Origin: Acidovorax sp. Root219
Lineage (GTDB): Bacteria; Pseudomonadota; Gammaproteobacteria; Burkholderiales; Burkholderiaceae_C
NCBI RefSeq assembly: GCF_001428665.1
Contig: NZ_LMIJ01000011.1
Location: 539,793-603,792, forward strand
Direction: 5' to 3'
Length of the DNA: 64,000 bases
The translations under genes and the position numbers were made by a program. The notes under the pieces were generated by a model that saw nothing but the letters and a program-made list of their open reading frames with translations, searched no databases and had not been told where the DNA came from. Positions 18,615-29,842 of the stretch are shown one piece after another (the stretch's first letter is position 1; each line of letters opens with the position of its first letter).

Positions 18615-19526
18615 TCAGGGTGCCGTGACAGGCACTTGCGAAGCCACGGCCTGCGTGAGCCAGTGGACAAAGGCCTGGACGGCGCGCTCTTGCGCCCGTT
18701 CGCGCGCGACGAACAGGCTGTAGCCGCGCAGGCCGCTGTCCACGAAAGGGTGGGCCAGGGCCAGGTCGCCCGATTGCAGCTCGCGCTCCACGAAGTAACG
18801 CGGTACCAGGCCCACCCCCAGGTCCGCGCGCACCGCCTCGACGAGCATGGAGAACAGATCGAACCGGTGCCCGCCCAGGCTGTGCGCCGGCGTGTGGGCA
18901 ACGCCCGCGTGGGCGAACCAGTCGTCCCAGGCGCCCAGGCGCGAGCTGAGCTGCAGCAACGGCACGGCGCTGAAATCGCCGCGCTCCATGGCACGCCGGT
19001 GGCGTGACCCTGGTGCGCATACGGCCACGCAGGCCTCGCGCAGCAGGGGCTGCTGCAGGGCGCTGGGCCAGGCCGCATCGTCGTATTGCACGGCCACGTC
19101 GAACGGGATCTCGGCCATGTAGGTTTGCGTGGGGTAGACCTGCAGGTGCACGCTGCAGGCCGGCTCCTCGGCCAGGAAGGTGGGCAGGCGCGGCAGCAGC
19201 CAGCGCTCGGCGAACACCGGCACGCAGCCCACCTGCAGGCTGGTGCCGTCGGCGCGCTGGGCCATGGCCTCGCGCGTGTGGTTCTGCAGGCGCAGCAGGT
19301 CACCCACGATTTGCGCGTGGTAGCGCCGGCCCACCTCGGTCAGATCGGTGCCACGCGCGCTGCGCCGCACCAGTTGCAAGCCCTGTTGCCCTTCGAGCTG
19401 GCGCAGCTGCTGGCTCACCGCGCTGTGGGTCAAAAACAGCTCCTGGGCGGCCTTGCCCACGCCATGGTGGCGCGCCACGGCGTCGAAGATGAGCAGGGCG
19501 CGGGTGCTGGGGATATGGCGGTGCAT
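18615..19526 (-). CDS. LysR family transcriptional regulator (GcvA-like)
   Basis: A 303-residue LysR regulator. The N-terminal winged HTH spans residues ~5-65 (LLIFDAVARHHGVGKAAQEL and LTHSAVSQQLRQLE). The C-terminal substrate-binding domain follows (LQVGCVPVFAERWLLPRLP, GVGLVPRYFVERELQSG). The start MHRHIPSTRAL at 19526 fits the family better than an in-frame start at 19589. It is divergent from the M20 peptidase gene across 141 nt, which is the likely regulatory target. Confidence 0.92.
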   Translation of the reverse strand: MHRHIPSTRALLIFDAVARHHGVGKAAQELFLTHSAVSQQLRQLEGQQGLQLVRRSARGTDLTEVGRRYHAQIVGDLLRLQNHTREAMAQRADGTSLQVGCVPVFAERWLLPRLPTFLAEEPACSVHLQVYPTQTYMAEIPFDVAVQYDDAAWPSALQQPLLREACVAVCAPGSRHRRAMERGDFSAVPLLQLSSRLGAWDDWFAHAGVAHTPAHSLGGHRFDLFSMLVEAVRADLGVGLVPRYFVERELQSGDLALAHPFVDSGLRGYSLFVARERAQERAVQAFVHWLTQAVASQVPVTAP

Positions 19527-19667
19527 GTAAGAAAAACTGACGAGTGGGTAGATTAAAGCAGAGCCGAAAGCGGCGCTGCGGCCCAACAATTGCTCCGTTG
19601 CAGTGTGCCGCTTGTCGCCTGCCAGGCGGTCCGCATTCTTGTAGTTTCGTCAATTTTCCTTTCCACC

Positions 19668-21029
19668 ATGATCCAGACCCGTACCCCCCGTTTCGCCTTC
19701 GCGGCCAGCGCCGTTGCCCTGTCCGTCGCCACCCTGCTGGGCGGTGCGGCCCATGCCCAGGCCGTCGCCCCCACGCCTACCCAGTTGCGCCCCGCCGTGG
19801 ACCAGGCCTACACCCAGCTCATGGCCGCCCCGCAGATCCAGAAGCTGCTCGAGGCCGTCAAGGCCGACCACGAGCGCTCGATCGGCGACCTGAAGCTGCT
19901 CACCGAGATCGAGGCGCCGCCCTTCAAGGAGCAAAAGCGCGCCGAAGCCTTCCTCACCCGGCTGAAGGCGCTGGGGCTCACCGATGCGGCCATCGACGCC
20001 GAAGGCAACGTGGTCGGCGTGCGCAAGGGCACGGGCCAGGGCCCCAAGCTGGTGATCTCGGCCCATATGGACACGGTGTTCCCGGCTGGCACCGACGTGA
20101 AGGTCAAGGAGCGCGACGGCCGCCTGTATGCGCCCGGCATCTCCGACAACACGCGCGGCTTGGCCGTGTTGCTGTCCTGGCTCAAGGTGCTCAACGACAA
20201 CCGCATCGCCACCGTGGGCGACCTGGTGTTCGTGGGCAACGTGGGCGAGGAGGAACTCGGTAACCTGCGCGGCATGAAGCACCTGTTCGCCGAGCACCTG
20301 GACATCGACGGCATGGTGGCCCTGGAGCCCGCCCCGGACGGCACCGTTCTGGTGCTCGGCACGGGCAGCCACCGCCACGAGGTCACCTTCAAGGGCCCGG
20401 GCGGCCACAGCTATGCCGCCTTCGGCCAGGTGCCGAGCGCCATCCACGGCATGGGCCGGGCGATTGCCAAGATCTCCGAGATCCGCACGCCGACCTCGCC
20501 CAAGACCACCTTCACCGTGGGCACGGTGGGCGGCGGCACTTCTGTGAACACCATCGCCCCCGAGGCGCGCATGGCCGTGGACATCCGCTCCGACGCGATG
20601 GAGCCGCTGCTGGCCACCGAAAAGCAGGTGCTGGCAGCCGTGGACGCGGCCGTGGCGGAGGAAAACCAGCGCTGGGGCGTGACCACGCTGAGCGCGTCCA
20701 GCAAGCTGATCGGCGACCGCCCAGGCGGCCGCACCCCGGTGGATGCGATCCTGGTCGAGGCCGCCGTGCGCTCCAACACGGCGTTCGGCCACAAGACGGT
20801 GCTCAGCGGTGCCAGCACCGACGCCAACGTGCCCATGTCCCTGGGCATCCCGGCCATCGTGATCGGTGGCGGCGGCAAGACCGGGGGCTTTCACGCGCTG
20901 TCGGAATGGATCGACATGACCGATGCCTGGAAGGGTGCGCAGAACTCGCTGGTCACCGTGCTCGGCCTGGTCGGTGTGCAGGGCATCAGCCAGCCCCTGC
21001 TCGAAAAGCGCCCTGCGCGCACCAAGTGA
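19668..21029 (+). CDS. exported M20 family metallopeptidase
   Basis: A 453-residue zinc aminoacylase/peptidase-type enzyme with a signal peptide (residues ~1-30, cleavage near GGAAHAQA). The metal ligands are visible: SAHMDTVFPAG (His, Asp), GISDNTRGLAV (bridging Asp), NVGEEELGNLRG (catalytic Glu and ligand Glu), VALEP, and a final His in GGFHALSEWID. It is predicted to hydrolyse peptides or acyl-amino acids in the periplasm. Start ATG at 19668. It is divergent from the LysR gene and probably under its control. Confidence 0.9.
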   Translation: MIQTRTPRFAFAASAVALSVATLLGGAAHAQAVAPTPTQLRPAVDQAYTQLMAAPQIQKLLEAVKADHERSIGDLKLLTEIEAPPFKEQKRAEAFLTRLKALGLTDAAIDAEGNVVGVRKGTGQGPKLVISAHMDTVFPAGTDVKVKERDGRLYAPGISDNTRGLAVLLSWLKVLNDNRIATVGDLVFVGNVGEEELGNLRGMKHLFAEHLDIDGMVALEPAPDGTVLVLGTGSHRHEVTFKGPGGHSYAAFGQVPSAIHGMGRAIAKISEIRTPTSPKTTFTVGTVGGGTSVNTIAPEARMAVDIRSDAMEPLLATEKQVLAAVDAAVAEENQRWGVTTLSASSKLIGDRPGGRTPVDAILVEAAVRSNTAFGHKTVLSGASTDANVPMSLGIPAIVIGGGGKTGGFHALSEWIDMTDAWKGAQNSLVTVLGLVGVQGISQPLLEKRPARTK

Positions 21030-21175
21030 GTCCGCAGGCTTGCGGTCTCCTATCGACCGGCGGCCCTCAGTAGGACAATTCACCATTGTTGACACCAGGG
21101 CCTGCCCTGGCCTGCGTACCATCTCCGGGTGGCGGGCTGCTTCGGCCCTGCCCTGACTTATTTCAGGAGATCACC

Positions 21176-21655
21176 ATGGGTTTGCTCGATTCAGTGCTGG
21201 GCGCTGTCATTCAGAACGCGTCGCAGGGCCATGGCGGTGCTTCGGCCGCGCAAGGCGGTGGTGGCCTGGGCGGGCTGGTGGCGCTGGCCGCACAGAATCC
21301 GCAGCTCATCCAGGCGGTGCTGTCGCTGGTGAGCAATGACGGCCCGGTGGGTGGCTTGCCCGGCCTGATGGCCAAATTCCAGCAGGCCGGGCTGGGCGAC
21401 ATGATCGCCTCGTGGCTCGGCTCTGGCACCAACCAGGCCATCTCGGGCGACCAGCTCTCGCGCGTGCTCGGCTCCGGCCCGCTGTCGCAGGTGGCATCGC
21501 AGCTGGGCGTGGGCCAGTCGGATGCGGCGAACCAGCTGGCGCAGGTGCTGCCGGGGCTGCTCGACCAGCTCACGCCGCAGGGCCATGCGCCCCAGGGCGG
21601 CCTGGGCCACAGCAGCGACCTGTTCGGCATGCTCGGCGGCCTGCTGAGCAAGTAA
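21176..21655 (+). CDS. YidB family (DUF937) protein
   Basis: A 159-residue Gly/Gln-rich cytosolic protein. MGLLDSVLGAVIQNA, GGLPGLMAKFQQAGLGDMIA and SWLGSGTNQAIS are typical of YidB/DUF937, as is the C-terminal DLFGMLGGLLSK. The ATG follows AGGAGA at 21165-21170. The molecular function of the family is not established. It is probably monocistronic. An inverted repeat CCAGGGC/GCCCTGG occurs upstream at 21095-21110. Confidence 0.92.
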   Translation: MGLLDSVLGAVIQNASQGHGGASAAQGGGGLGGLVALAAQNPQLIQAVLSLVSNDGPVGGLPGLMAKFQQAGLGDMIASWLGSGTNQAISGDQLSRVLGSGPLSQVASQLGVGQSDAANQLAQVLPGLLDQLTPQGHAPQGGLGHSSDLFGMLGGLLSK

Positions 21656-21706
21656 GCCGCACGCAGGAATCACCGGGGCTGGTCTACAGGCCCTGGCCGA
21701 TCACGA

Positions 21707-22612
21707 TCAGGCGACGGAAGCGAGCCGGCCCCGGGTGGCCGCGTTGTTGGCGCGTGCCGGGCAGCGCATGTCCAGCCACTGGCGCAGGGTCTCGAACACG
21801 GGGGCAGCCAGATCGGAGCGCTCGTTGAACAGCTCGTGGTACAGCGGTTCGAAACAGCGCGACTGCACCCGGGCGCTGGGTGCGGCGGCCGCAAAGGCGC
21901 GGCTGCCAGCGGGGTTCACCAGCCTGTCGCTGCCGGCCCACATCAGCAGGGTCGGCACTTTCCACTGGGCCGCTGCGGCCACGGTGGCCGGGCCGCCGTC
22001 GGCAATGAAGCGCGCCAGGCGCGCACTGATGCGGTCATGGCACAGCGGGTCTGCCAGGTAGGCGACCGGCACGGCATTGTCGTGCGAGAGGTACTGCGCA
22101 TCCAGGCCATTGCCCACGCGCAGGTTGGGTGCCAGGCGCGGCAAGGTGGCCAGCAGCAGCTTTTGCACCGCGCCCAGGCCCGGGTCCAGCGCCGGGGACG
22201 ACAGCACCAGCGCATCCACGGGCCGCACGCCGAGTGCGACGAAGCGCGAGGCCACCAGCCCGCCCATGCTGTGGCCCAGCAGCACCAGAGGCAAGCCCTC
22301 GGGGGTGCGGGCGCGCACAGCGTCCACCATGTCGGCCAGGTCGTCGAGCAGCCGGCTGTCGGTGGTGAGCCCGCCGCGCGGGCCACTCGATTCGCCGTGG
22401 CCGTACTGGTCGTAGCCGCGCACGGCAAAGCCCCAGCCCCCCAGTTGCCGCGCCAGCGCGTCGTAGCGGCCCACATGCTCCCCCAGGCCATGCACCAGCA
22501 GCACGGTGCCCCGCTGGGCCTGGCCCGGTGGCAGCGGCCAGTCCTGGACGGCCAGATTCTCCCCGTCGCTGGCGGTGAAGGTGGTCAGGGTGGAGGGAGC
22601 GGGTTCGGTCAT
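21707..22612 (-). CDS. alpha/beta hydrolase (monoacylglycerol lipase-like)
   Basis: A 301-residue Hydrolase_4/PldB-type alpha/beta hydrolase. The oxyanion region is VLLVHGLGEHVGRYD. The conserved GYDQYGHGESSGPRG follows. The nucleophile elbow is LLGHSMGGLVASR (Ser). The catalytic Asp is probably in LLMWAGSDRLVNP and the His in PLYHELFNE. There is no signal peptide. The start MTEPAPSTL at 22612 was preferred to an upstream in-frame start. It is likely a lipase or esterase on acylglycerols; the precise substrate is unknown. Confidence 0.9.
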   Translation of the reverse strand: MTEPAPSTLTTFTASDGENLAVQDWPLPPGQAQRGTVLLVHGLGEHVGRYDALARQLGGWGFAVRGYDQYGHGESSGPRGGLTTDSRLLDDLADMVDAVRARTPEGLPLVLLGHSMGGLVASRFVALGVRPVDALVLSSPALDPGLGAVQKLLLATLPRLAPNLRVGNGLDAQYLSHDNAVPVAYLADPLCHDRISARLARFIADGGPATVAAAAQWKVPTLLMWAGSDRLVNPAGSRAFAAAAPSARVQSRCFEPLYHELFNERSDLAAPVFETLRQWLDMRCPARANNAATRGRLASVA

Positions 22613-22782
22613 CGGACAGGCGGCAGAAGTGAGCGTCGTGGCCCGGGGGCGGACAGGAAAGGTTCGCGCAGGCAACAATCTGCCGCACGCAGGCATCGTG
22701 ACGGGGCCGTGCAGCGCCGTCAATGGATTTCATGCAGGGCCAGGCCTGGCAGGTCCGGGCCATGGCGAGTACCCAACGGTTC

Positions 22783-22802
22783 AGGGCGTGTTAACAGGCC
22801 CT
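22783..22802. repeat. 20-bp imperfect palindrome at a gene end
   Basis: AGGGCGTGTTAACAGGCCCT is self-complementary except at one symmetric pair and is centred on GTTAAC. It overlaps the stop codon of the thioredoxin-like gene (22801). It lacks a U-tract, so it is not an obvious terminator. Confidence 0.5.
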
Positions 22803-23328
22803 AGTTCAGCGAGATCCAGAGGTCGTCCCAATCGGTGGGCTGGAAACTGCCCTCGCGCCGCAGCACCTGCTGGTGCTGGCGGTTGAGCACATAGTGCGTG
22901 GGCCTGCGCGTGATGGCCCCGAAGCTGTCCTGGTGGCCTGGGGCGTTGCGCCAGGCGATGGGAAAGCGCTGCTCCGCCGGCACGGACACCTTGAGCAGGT
23001 CGATGTACTGCATGAAATCCGCGCTCTTGTCGTCCAGGTTCACCCCCAGCAGCACGAAGTCGCGCTGGCGGTTGTTGGTGTAGAACTCGCGCATCAGGCG
23101 CAGTTCGTTGACGCACAGGGCGCAGCCGGCGGTGAAAAAGCTCACCAGGCAGACCTTGCCCTTGAAGTCGGACAACATGACCGGCTTGCCATCGCTGCCG
23201 GTGCCTGACAGCTGGTGCTGCGCACCCTTTGCCGGCACGGGAGCGGGTGCGGGCTGCGCCCATGCACCCAGCTGGGTGGATGCCAGGGCCGATGCGGTGA
23301 AGGTCTGTAGAAACGCGCGTTTGTCCAT
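22801..23328 (-). CDS. thioredoxin-like (TlpA/AhpC-TSA type) exported protein
   Basis: A 175-residue protein with an N-terminal signal-like segment (MDKRAFLQTFTASALASTQL, then GAWAQ) and a thioredoxin fold. The active-site region is VSFFTAGCALCVNELRLM (a C-A-L-C motif). LSGTGSDGKPVMLSDFKGK matches the family start. It is predicted to be a periplasmic thiol-disulfide or peroxide-linked protein. The tandem Met codons at 23331 and 23328 make the exact start uncertain by one residue. Confidence 0.87.
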   Translation of the reverse strand: MDKRAFLQTFTASALASTQLGAWAQPAPAPVPAKGAQHQLSGTGSDGKPVMLSDFKGKVCLVSFFTAGCALCVNELRLMREFYTNNRQRDFVLLGVNLDDKSADFMQYIDLLKVSVPAEQRFPIAWRNAPGHQDSFGAITRRPTHYVLNRQHQQVLRREGSFQPTDWDDLWISLN

Positions 23329-23405
23329 CATCAGGGCCTGCAACAGGGAAGCGGTAAACCGGCGCCCCGCCAAGGCAGGGCGCAGGAGGAAAGACTCTCA
23401 GCCTC

Positions 23406-24896
<1,491 letters not shown>

Positions 24897-24965
24897 GGTG
24901 GTGTTCCTCTGGCGGGATGGGATGAAACCGACATTCCAACACAACGCGCGCCAGCGCGCCACGGG

Positions 24966-26192
24966 TCAGTATTCAGACGTTGGCAGCGTCTCGGGATTGG
25001 AGTCGAGCGAGGAGGGTGACGAGGGCGGGTGCAGGGCCAAGGCCGCCTCCACCCGGTTGCGCCCGAGCTCCTTGGCCCGGTACAGGGCCCGGTCGGCGGC
25101 CGAGATCAGCATGTCCCAGCTGTCGCCCGGCTCCAGCCGGCCGCCGAAGACGCCAATGCTCACCGTGACGCTGATGTCCTTGCCCTCGTGCCGGTAGCGC
25201 GCGCCGGACACCGACTCGCACAGCTGGCGCGCCACCTGGTGGGCGCCGATCAGGTCGGTGTCGGGCAGCACCACGAGGAATTCCTCGCCCCCATAGCGGC
25301 TCACCAGGTCCTGTGATCGCAGGCGCTCGCGCAGCAGGTTGACCACGTGGCACAGCACCTGGTCGCCCACGGGGTGGCCGTAGTGGTCGTTGACGCGCTT
25401 GAAGTGGTCGATGTCCACCATCATCACCGAGATGGATTCGCGCGTGCGCACCGCGCGCGCCACGTCGCGGTCCAGCGCCGAGATGGCCGCGCGCCGGTTG
25501 GCCACGCCGGTCAGGGGGTCCAGCGCCGCCAGGCGGCGGTTGTTCTCGTCTGCCCGGTCCCGGGCCATGAAGATGAAGCCCATGGTGGCCACCATCAGCT
25601 CGATGAAGGTGGTGCTGAAGGTCAGCGTCTGCACGCCGCTGGACTGCATGATGCCGGTGGCCGGATCGTCGCTGCCGCCGATCACGGCCACGCGAACCAG
25701 GAACACCAGCGCCTGCAGGGCCAGGACCGCCATGACCAGCCAGGCGCCGCGGCCGGGCGTGGACCCGCGTCGCGAGAACAGGATCCACAGCGCCCACAGG
25801 TTCAGCGTCCCCAGCAGCAGCCCGGCCAGCACCACGCGCGCGGCATAGTCGTCGATGAACCAGGCCATGCCGGCGGCCATGAGCACCGGCGCGACCGCCA
25901 TGGTGGGCCAGGGCAGCGGCCGGCCCTGGAATTGCAGCAGGGCCGCCGCCAGGCAGGTGAACATGCAGCTGAGCAGCACATTGCCCAGCACGATGGACAG
26001 CAAGGCATGGATGTGGCCGCGCGATGCGAACAGGGCATAGGCCATGGCATTGAGCAGCAGGCCCAGGGCCCACAGCTCCACCCCTTCGCGGCGCTTGCCC
26101 CAGGTCACGACGGCCATCGCCAAGGCGGCCGCCAGCGATGACAGGATGATCATCACCAGCATGGTGGGCACGTCGGCAGTGAAGGGAACCAT
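24966..26192 (-). CDS. membrane-bound diguanylate cyclase (GGDEF)
   Basis: A 408-residue protein with about seven membrane segments in residues ~10-215 and a C-terminal GGDEF domain. The active site is intact (GGEEF), with an I-site RSQD five residues upstream. VDIDHFKRVNDHYGHP is the metal and guanine segment. The membrane part resembles other orphan 7TM sensor regions but I cannot name the family. It is the second of three GGDEF proteins in the window. Confidence 0.9.
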   Translation of the reverse strand: MVPFTADVPTMLVMIILSSLAAALAMAVVTWGKRREGVELWALGLLLNAMAYALFASRGHIHALLSIVLGNVLLSCMFTCLAAALLQFQGRPLPWPTMAVAPVLMAAGMAWFIDDYAARVVLAGLLLGTLNLWALWILFSRRGSTPGRGAWLVMAVLALQALVFLVRVAVIGGSDDPATGIMQSSGVQTLTFSTTFIELMVATMGFIFMARDRADENNRRLAALDPLTGVANRRAAISALDRDVARAVRTRESISVMMVDIDHFKRVNDHYGHPVGDQVLCHVVNLLRERLRSQDLVSRYGGEEFLVVLPDTDLIGAHQVARQLCESVSGARYRHEGKDISVTVSIGVFGGRLEPGDSWDMLISAADRALYRAKELGRNRVEAALALHPPSSPSSLDSNPETLPTSEY

Positions 26193-26284
26193 GGCGCTTA
26201 GTCGGGACGGGCGGCAAAGGCCGCAGGGAGTTCAGGATAAACGATGGCGCCGCCCACTCCCGTCAGAAAAAGTGCCGGCCACGC

Positions 26285-28258
26285 CTACTGCAGGGCGGGC
26301 ACCTCCACCGCCGACAGGCCCAGTGCCGGCACGCCCGAGAGCTTGAATACCTGCACCGCGCCGGCCAGCCGGGTGGCCTGTTCGCGCAGGCTGTGCGCGG
26401 CGGCGGCCGATTCCTCGACCAGGGCGGCGTTCTGCTGCGTCATCTGGTCGAGCTGGTTCACGGCGGTGTTGACCTGGCCGATGCCGTCCGACTGCGCGCC
26501 CGAGGCGGCCGTGATCTCGCCGATGATGTGGCCCACGCGCTGCACCGAGCCCACGATCTCGTCCATGGTCGTGCCCGCGTTGTGCACCAGTCGCGCGCCC
26601 GATTCGACGCGCTCCACCGAGGCGTTGATCAGTTGCTTGATCTCCTTGGCCGCGTCCGCGCTGCGTCCGGCCAGGCTGCGCACCTCGCTGGCCACCACGG
26701 CAAAGCCCCGGCCCTGCTCGCCGGCGCGGGCCGCTTCCACGGCGGCATTCAGCGCCAGGATGTTGGTCTGGAAGGCAATCGAGTCGATCACGCCGATGAT
26801 GTCGGCGATCTTGCGCGAACTCTGGTTGATCTCGCCCATGGTGGTCACCACCTCGCCCACCACCTGCCCGCCGCGCGCGGCCACTTCGGCGGCGGTGTTG
26901 GCCAACTGGTTGGCCTGGCGCGCGGCATCGGCCGACTGGCGCACGGTGGTGGTCAGATGGTCCATGCTCTGGGCCGTCTGCGCCAGGCTGCTGGCCGTGG
27001 CCTCGGTGCGGGCCGACAGGTCCTGGTTGCCGCTGGCGATCTCGGCGCTGGCGGTGCCGATGCTGTCCACGGCGGTGCGTACCTGCTGCAGCATCTGCGT
27101 GTAGCGCTGGCGCATGCCCTCGACCTCCTGCACCAGCGCACCGATCTCGTCGCGCCGCGTGGTGTGGAACACCTGCGTCAGGTCGCCCTGCGCCACCAGG
27201 GTGATGGCCTGGGTCAGGTCGCGCAGCGGGCGGCTCACGCCGCGGCGCAGCATCAGGAACAGGCCCACGGCCAGCAACGCCACGGCCACCGCCATCAGCG
27301 CCCACACGGCCAGGGTCACGCGGCGCTGGCCGGCCATGGCCTCCCCGTAGGGCACCTCGGCCACCACCCACCAGCCGCCAGCGGTCTTGCGCACCAGGGC
27401 GAAGGGGTCCTCTGCGCCTTGGCCCAGCAGCGGCACGGCCTCGCGCACATAGCCGTCCTGCGAGGCGGCCAGCGCCTCCAGGAACGGGCCGGCCTGGGGG
27501 TAGGCCTCCAGCACGCGCTTGCCGCCGGCGCTCGGGTGGTAGACGAACTGGGCCTTGTCCAGCCCGGCGCCGGGGTTCACCACGTAGGTGCCGCCATGCT
27601 CGAAGAAGCGCGTCTGCGCAACCTGCTTTTGCAGCATGGTGTGGAACACGCTGATGTCGTTGCCGATGAACAGCACGGCGGTGACCTTGCCGGCACCGTC
27701 TTTGGTCGGCAGGTAGTGGCCCATGTAGGGCTTGCCGCCCACCACCGTGACGCCGGTGTAGGGCTCGCCCTTGCTCACGGCCGCATAGGCCGGGTCGGTG
27801 CGCGCCAGCGGCGTGCCCTGCTGGCGCTCGCCCTTGTCGTTCTTGACCGAGGTGGTGATGCGCATGAACTCCTCGCCCTTGCGCGCGAACACCGTGGCGA
27901 TGCCCCCGGTCTCGTTGGCAAACTTGTCCACCGAGCCATAGTCCTCGTTGACCAGGGCGCCGTAGCTGCGCAGCTCGCCCGTGGCCTCGTCCAGGTGCAT
28001 GGCCGCGTCGAAATAGCGCTGGAAGCCCTTCATCGTGAGCTGCACCAGTTCGCGGTTGGTGTTGTCGGCTGCGTCCAGCGACTGGGCCACGCTCTGCGCG
28101 GTGTCGCCCACGCTGGCGATCAATTGGGCGCGCGTGTTGCGCTCGGTCAGCACGGCGATGGCCAGGCCCACGAGCACCATGACCAGCGCCACCAGGGCAA
28201 TGGCCATGAGCGTGACCTGGCGCGCGACGGAACGGTTGTTGGCAAGGGGGGCTGACAC
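26285..28258 (-). CDS. methyl-accepting chemotaxis protein with periplasmic Cache sensor
   Basis: A 657-residue chemoreceptor. It has a membrane segment (residues ~15-40), a large periplasmic Cache_3/Cache_2-type sensor (~50-290, including [19 protein letters not shown]), a second membrane segment, HAMP, and the cytoplasmic signalling hairpin with [20 protein letters not shown] and [22 protein letters not shown] at 28258 is taken as the start because AGGAG at 28267-28271 is correctly spaced, although the frame is open to 28288. There is no C-terminal CheB/R tether pentapeptide. The ligand is unknown. Confidence 0.93.
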   Translation of the reverse strand: MSAPLANNRSVARQVTLMAIALVALVMVLVGLAIAVLTERNTRAQLIASVGDTAQSVAQSLDAADNTNRELVQLTMKGFQRYFDAAMHLDEATGELRSYGALVNEDYGSVDKFANETGGIATVFARKGEEFMRITTSVKNDKGERQQGTPLARTDPAYAAVSKGEPYTGVTVVGGKPYMGHYLPTKDGAGKVTAVLFIGNDISVFHTMLQKQVAQTRFFEHGGTYVVNPGAGLDKAQFVYHPSAGGKRVLEAYPQAGPFLEALAASQDGYVREAVPLLGQGAEDPFALVRKTAGGWWVVAEVPYGEAMAGQRRVTLAVWALMAVAVALLAVGLFLMLRRGVSRPLRDLTQAITLVAQGDLTQVFHTTRRDEIGALVQEVEGMRQRYTQMLQQVRTAVDSIGTASAEIASGNQDLSARTEATASSLAQTAQSMDHLTTTVRQSADAARQANQLANTAAEVAARGGQVVGEVVTTMGEINQSSRKIADIIGVIDSIAFQTNILALNAAVEAARAGEQGRGFAVVASEVRSLAGRSADAAKEIKQLINASVERVESGARLVHNAGTTMDEIVGSVQRVGHIIGEITAASGAQSDGIGQVNTAVNQLDQMTQQNAALVEESAAAAHSLREQATRLAGAVQVFKLSGVPALGLSAVEVPALQ

Positions 28259-28392
28259 GGGGTTTGTCTCCTGAAAGTGAATGCGCATTGCCGGCTGTGC
28301 CGGTCTGCGTTCACTCTAAGCCCGAGTGCCTGTTACATTTATTCACGCATTCCCTTACGCAGAGCTGCGTACCACACCTGCTTAGCCGGGAG

Positions 28393-29211
28393 TCAGTGGC
28401 CTGATTGCGTCCTCTCAAGCCATCCGAGGCCTTCGGAGGTGCCGGCGGCCGGCCGGTACTCGCAGCCCACCCAGCCGGCGTAGCCCAGGCTGTCGATCAG
28501 GTCGAAGAGGTAGGGGTAGTGCAGCTCGCCCCGATCGGGCTCCTGGCGCTCGGGCACGCCCGCCACCTGCAGGTGCGACACGCGGCCCGTGGGCAGGTAG
28601 CGGCGCAGCTTGCTGGCCACGTCGCCCTCCACGATCTGGCAGTGGTACAGGTCCATCTGCACCTTGAGGTTGTCCATCTGCGCCGCGTCGAGCAGCTCAT
28701 GGGCATGGTCCTGGCGGTTCAGGAAGTAGCGCGGCATGTCGCGCAGGTTGATGGGCTCGATCAGGATCTCGCGCCCGCTCTGCGCCGCCTCGGCCGCCGC
28801 CCAGCGCAGGTTGTCCACGCACAGGCCCTTGAGCGATTCGCGCTCGACCCCGGCCGGTACCATGCCCGAGAGCACGTGGATGCGCGGGCAGCCCAGGGCG
28901 TCTGCATATTCCAGCGCTTCCTGCACGCCGCGGCGAAACTCCGCCTCACGCCCCGGCAACGCCGCCGTGCCGCGCGCCTGCTGCTCCCAGGCCGTGGCCA
29001 TGCTGGCGCGGTCGGTGCCGCTGGGCGGGGCGTTGAGCAGCACCATCGCCAGGCCGTTGTCGGCCAGCCGCGCCGCCAGCTCGATCGGGGCGAAGGCATA
29101 GGGGAACTGGCATTCCACCGCAGCAAAGCCGTCGCGTGAGGCAGCGGCGAAGCGCGCGAGGAAGGGCAGCTCGGTGTACATCAGGCTCAGGTTGGCGGCG
29201 AACTGGGGCAT
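28393..29211 (-). CDS. hyi: hydroxypyruvate isomerase family protein (xylose-isomerase-like TIM barrel)
   Basis: A 272-residue Hyi-type protein. Family features are FAANLSLMYTELPFLARFAA, FAAVECQFPY, RIHVLSGMVP, ILIEPINLRDMPRYFL, MDLYHCQIVEGD and GWVGCEYRPA, with the metal-binding Glu and Asp residues expected of the fold. Hyi interconverts hydroxypyruvate and tartronate semialdehyde; members with related 2-keto sugar substrates exist. ATG at 29211 was chosen over TTG at 29223. No glyoxylate-pathway partner genes adjoin it, so the in vivo substrate is open. Confidence 0.85.
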   Translation of the reverse strand: MPQFAANLSLMYTELPFLARFAAASRDGFAAVECQFPYAFAPIELAARLADNGLAMVLLNAPPSGTDRASMATAWEQQARGTAALPGREAEFRRGVQEALEYADALGCPRIHVLSGMVPAGVERESLKGLCVDNLRWAAAEAAQSGREILIEPINLRDMPRYFLNRQDHAHELLDAAQMDNLKVQMDLYHCQIVEGDVASKLRRYLPTGRVSHLQVAGVPERQEPDRGELHYPYLFDLIDSLGYAGWVGCEYRPAAGTSEGLGWLERTQSGH

Positions 29212-29309
29212 GGTGGTGGGCAAAAGGTGGAGGGCCAGGACGTGCGTAGGCTACTATTTTGCGGTGGAGCCATCCCCTCCACCGCCCACCCCCTTCAGGA
29301 ACCCTCCCC

Positions 29310-29747
29310 ATGCGGATCGGAGAACTTGCCCAACGCACCGGCACCACGCCCAAGGCCATCCGCCTGTACGAGGCGCGCGGCCTGCTCGGCACGGTGGCGC
29401 GCGACGGCAGCTACCGCCACTACGGCGAGGGCGACGTGGCGCGTGTGCAGCTCATCCGCCAGGCGCAGGGTCTGGGGTTCAGCCTGGCGCAGCTCGATGG
29501 GCTGCCTGATCTGCACAGCAGTGCCGGCTGGGCGCGCATGGCCGGTCTGCTGGCAAAGCGGCGCGCGGCGCTGGCGCAGGAGATGGCGCGCCTGGTGGTG
29601 CTCGACGGGCAACTGGCCGCTCTGGAGGCCGAGCTGTACGCCTGCGATGCCATGGCGGCCCCCGCCACGCCGCAGGCCTGCGCCGCACCGGATGTGCCCG
29701 TGGGCCCATTGCGCCAATTGGTCCCCGTGGGCCACGCCACCGCCTGA
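29310..29747 (+). CDS. MerR family transcriptional regulator
   Basis: A 145-residue MerR regulator. The winged HTH begins MRIGELAQRTGTTPKAIRLY, with the RHYGEGDVARV wing following. A dimerisation helix spans residues ~75-110. The C-terminal ~35 residues are Ala/Pro-rich with two cysteines (YACDAM, QACAAP) that do not form a recognisable metal or redox site. The ATG follows CAGGA at 29296-29300. A MerR-type promoter with a 19-bp spacer lies between it and the next gene (29782-29812), so it very likely controls that gene. Confidence 0.92.
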   Translation: MRIGELAQRTGTTPKAIRLYEARGLLGTVARDGSYRHYGEGDVARVQLIRQAQGLGFSLAQLDGLPDLHSSAGWARMAGLLAKRRAALAQEMARLVVLDGQLAALEAELYACDAMAAPATPQACAAPDVPVGPLRQLVPVGHATA

Positions 29748-29781
29748 CGCCGTTTTTTACCGGAAAGCCTGATCCCGCTGC

Positions 29782-29812
29782 TTGACTCTGCCCCGTGGGG
29801 CAAGGTGAACAT
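29782..29812 (+). promoter_or_regulatory. MerR-type promoter/operator
   Basis: A -35 TTGACT (29782-29787) is separated by an unusually long 19-bp spacer from a -10-like GAACAT (29807-29812). The spacer contains the dyad GCCCC-GT-GGGGC (29790-29801). Long spacers with a central dyad are the hallmark of promoters activated by MerR proteins through DNA distortion. The -10 match is poor. Confidence 0.65.
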
Positions 29813-29842
29813 GGGGAACTCAACCACTTTTCGGGAGTTCTC

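Noticed and set aside
21089-21119. A second MerR-type promoter (TTGACA with CCAGGGC/GCCCTGG dyad) before yidB
   Set aside because: No acceptable -10 hexamer lies 19-20 bp from the -35, and there is no MerR gene nearby. The dyad alone is weak evidence.
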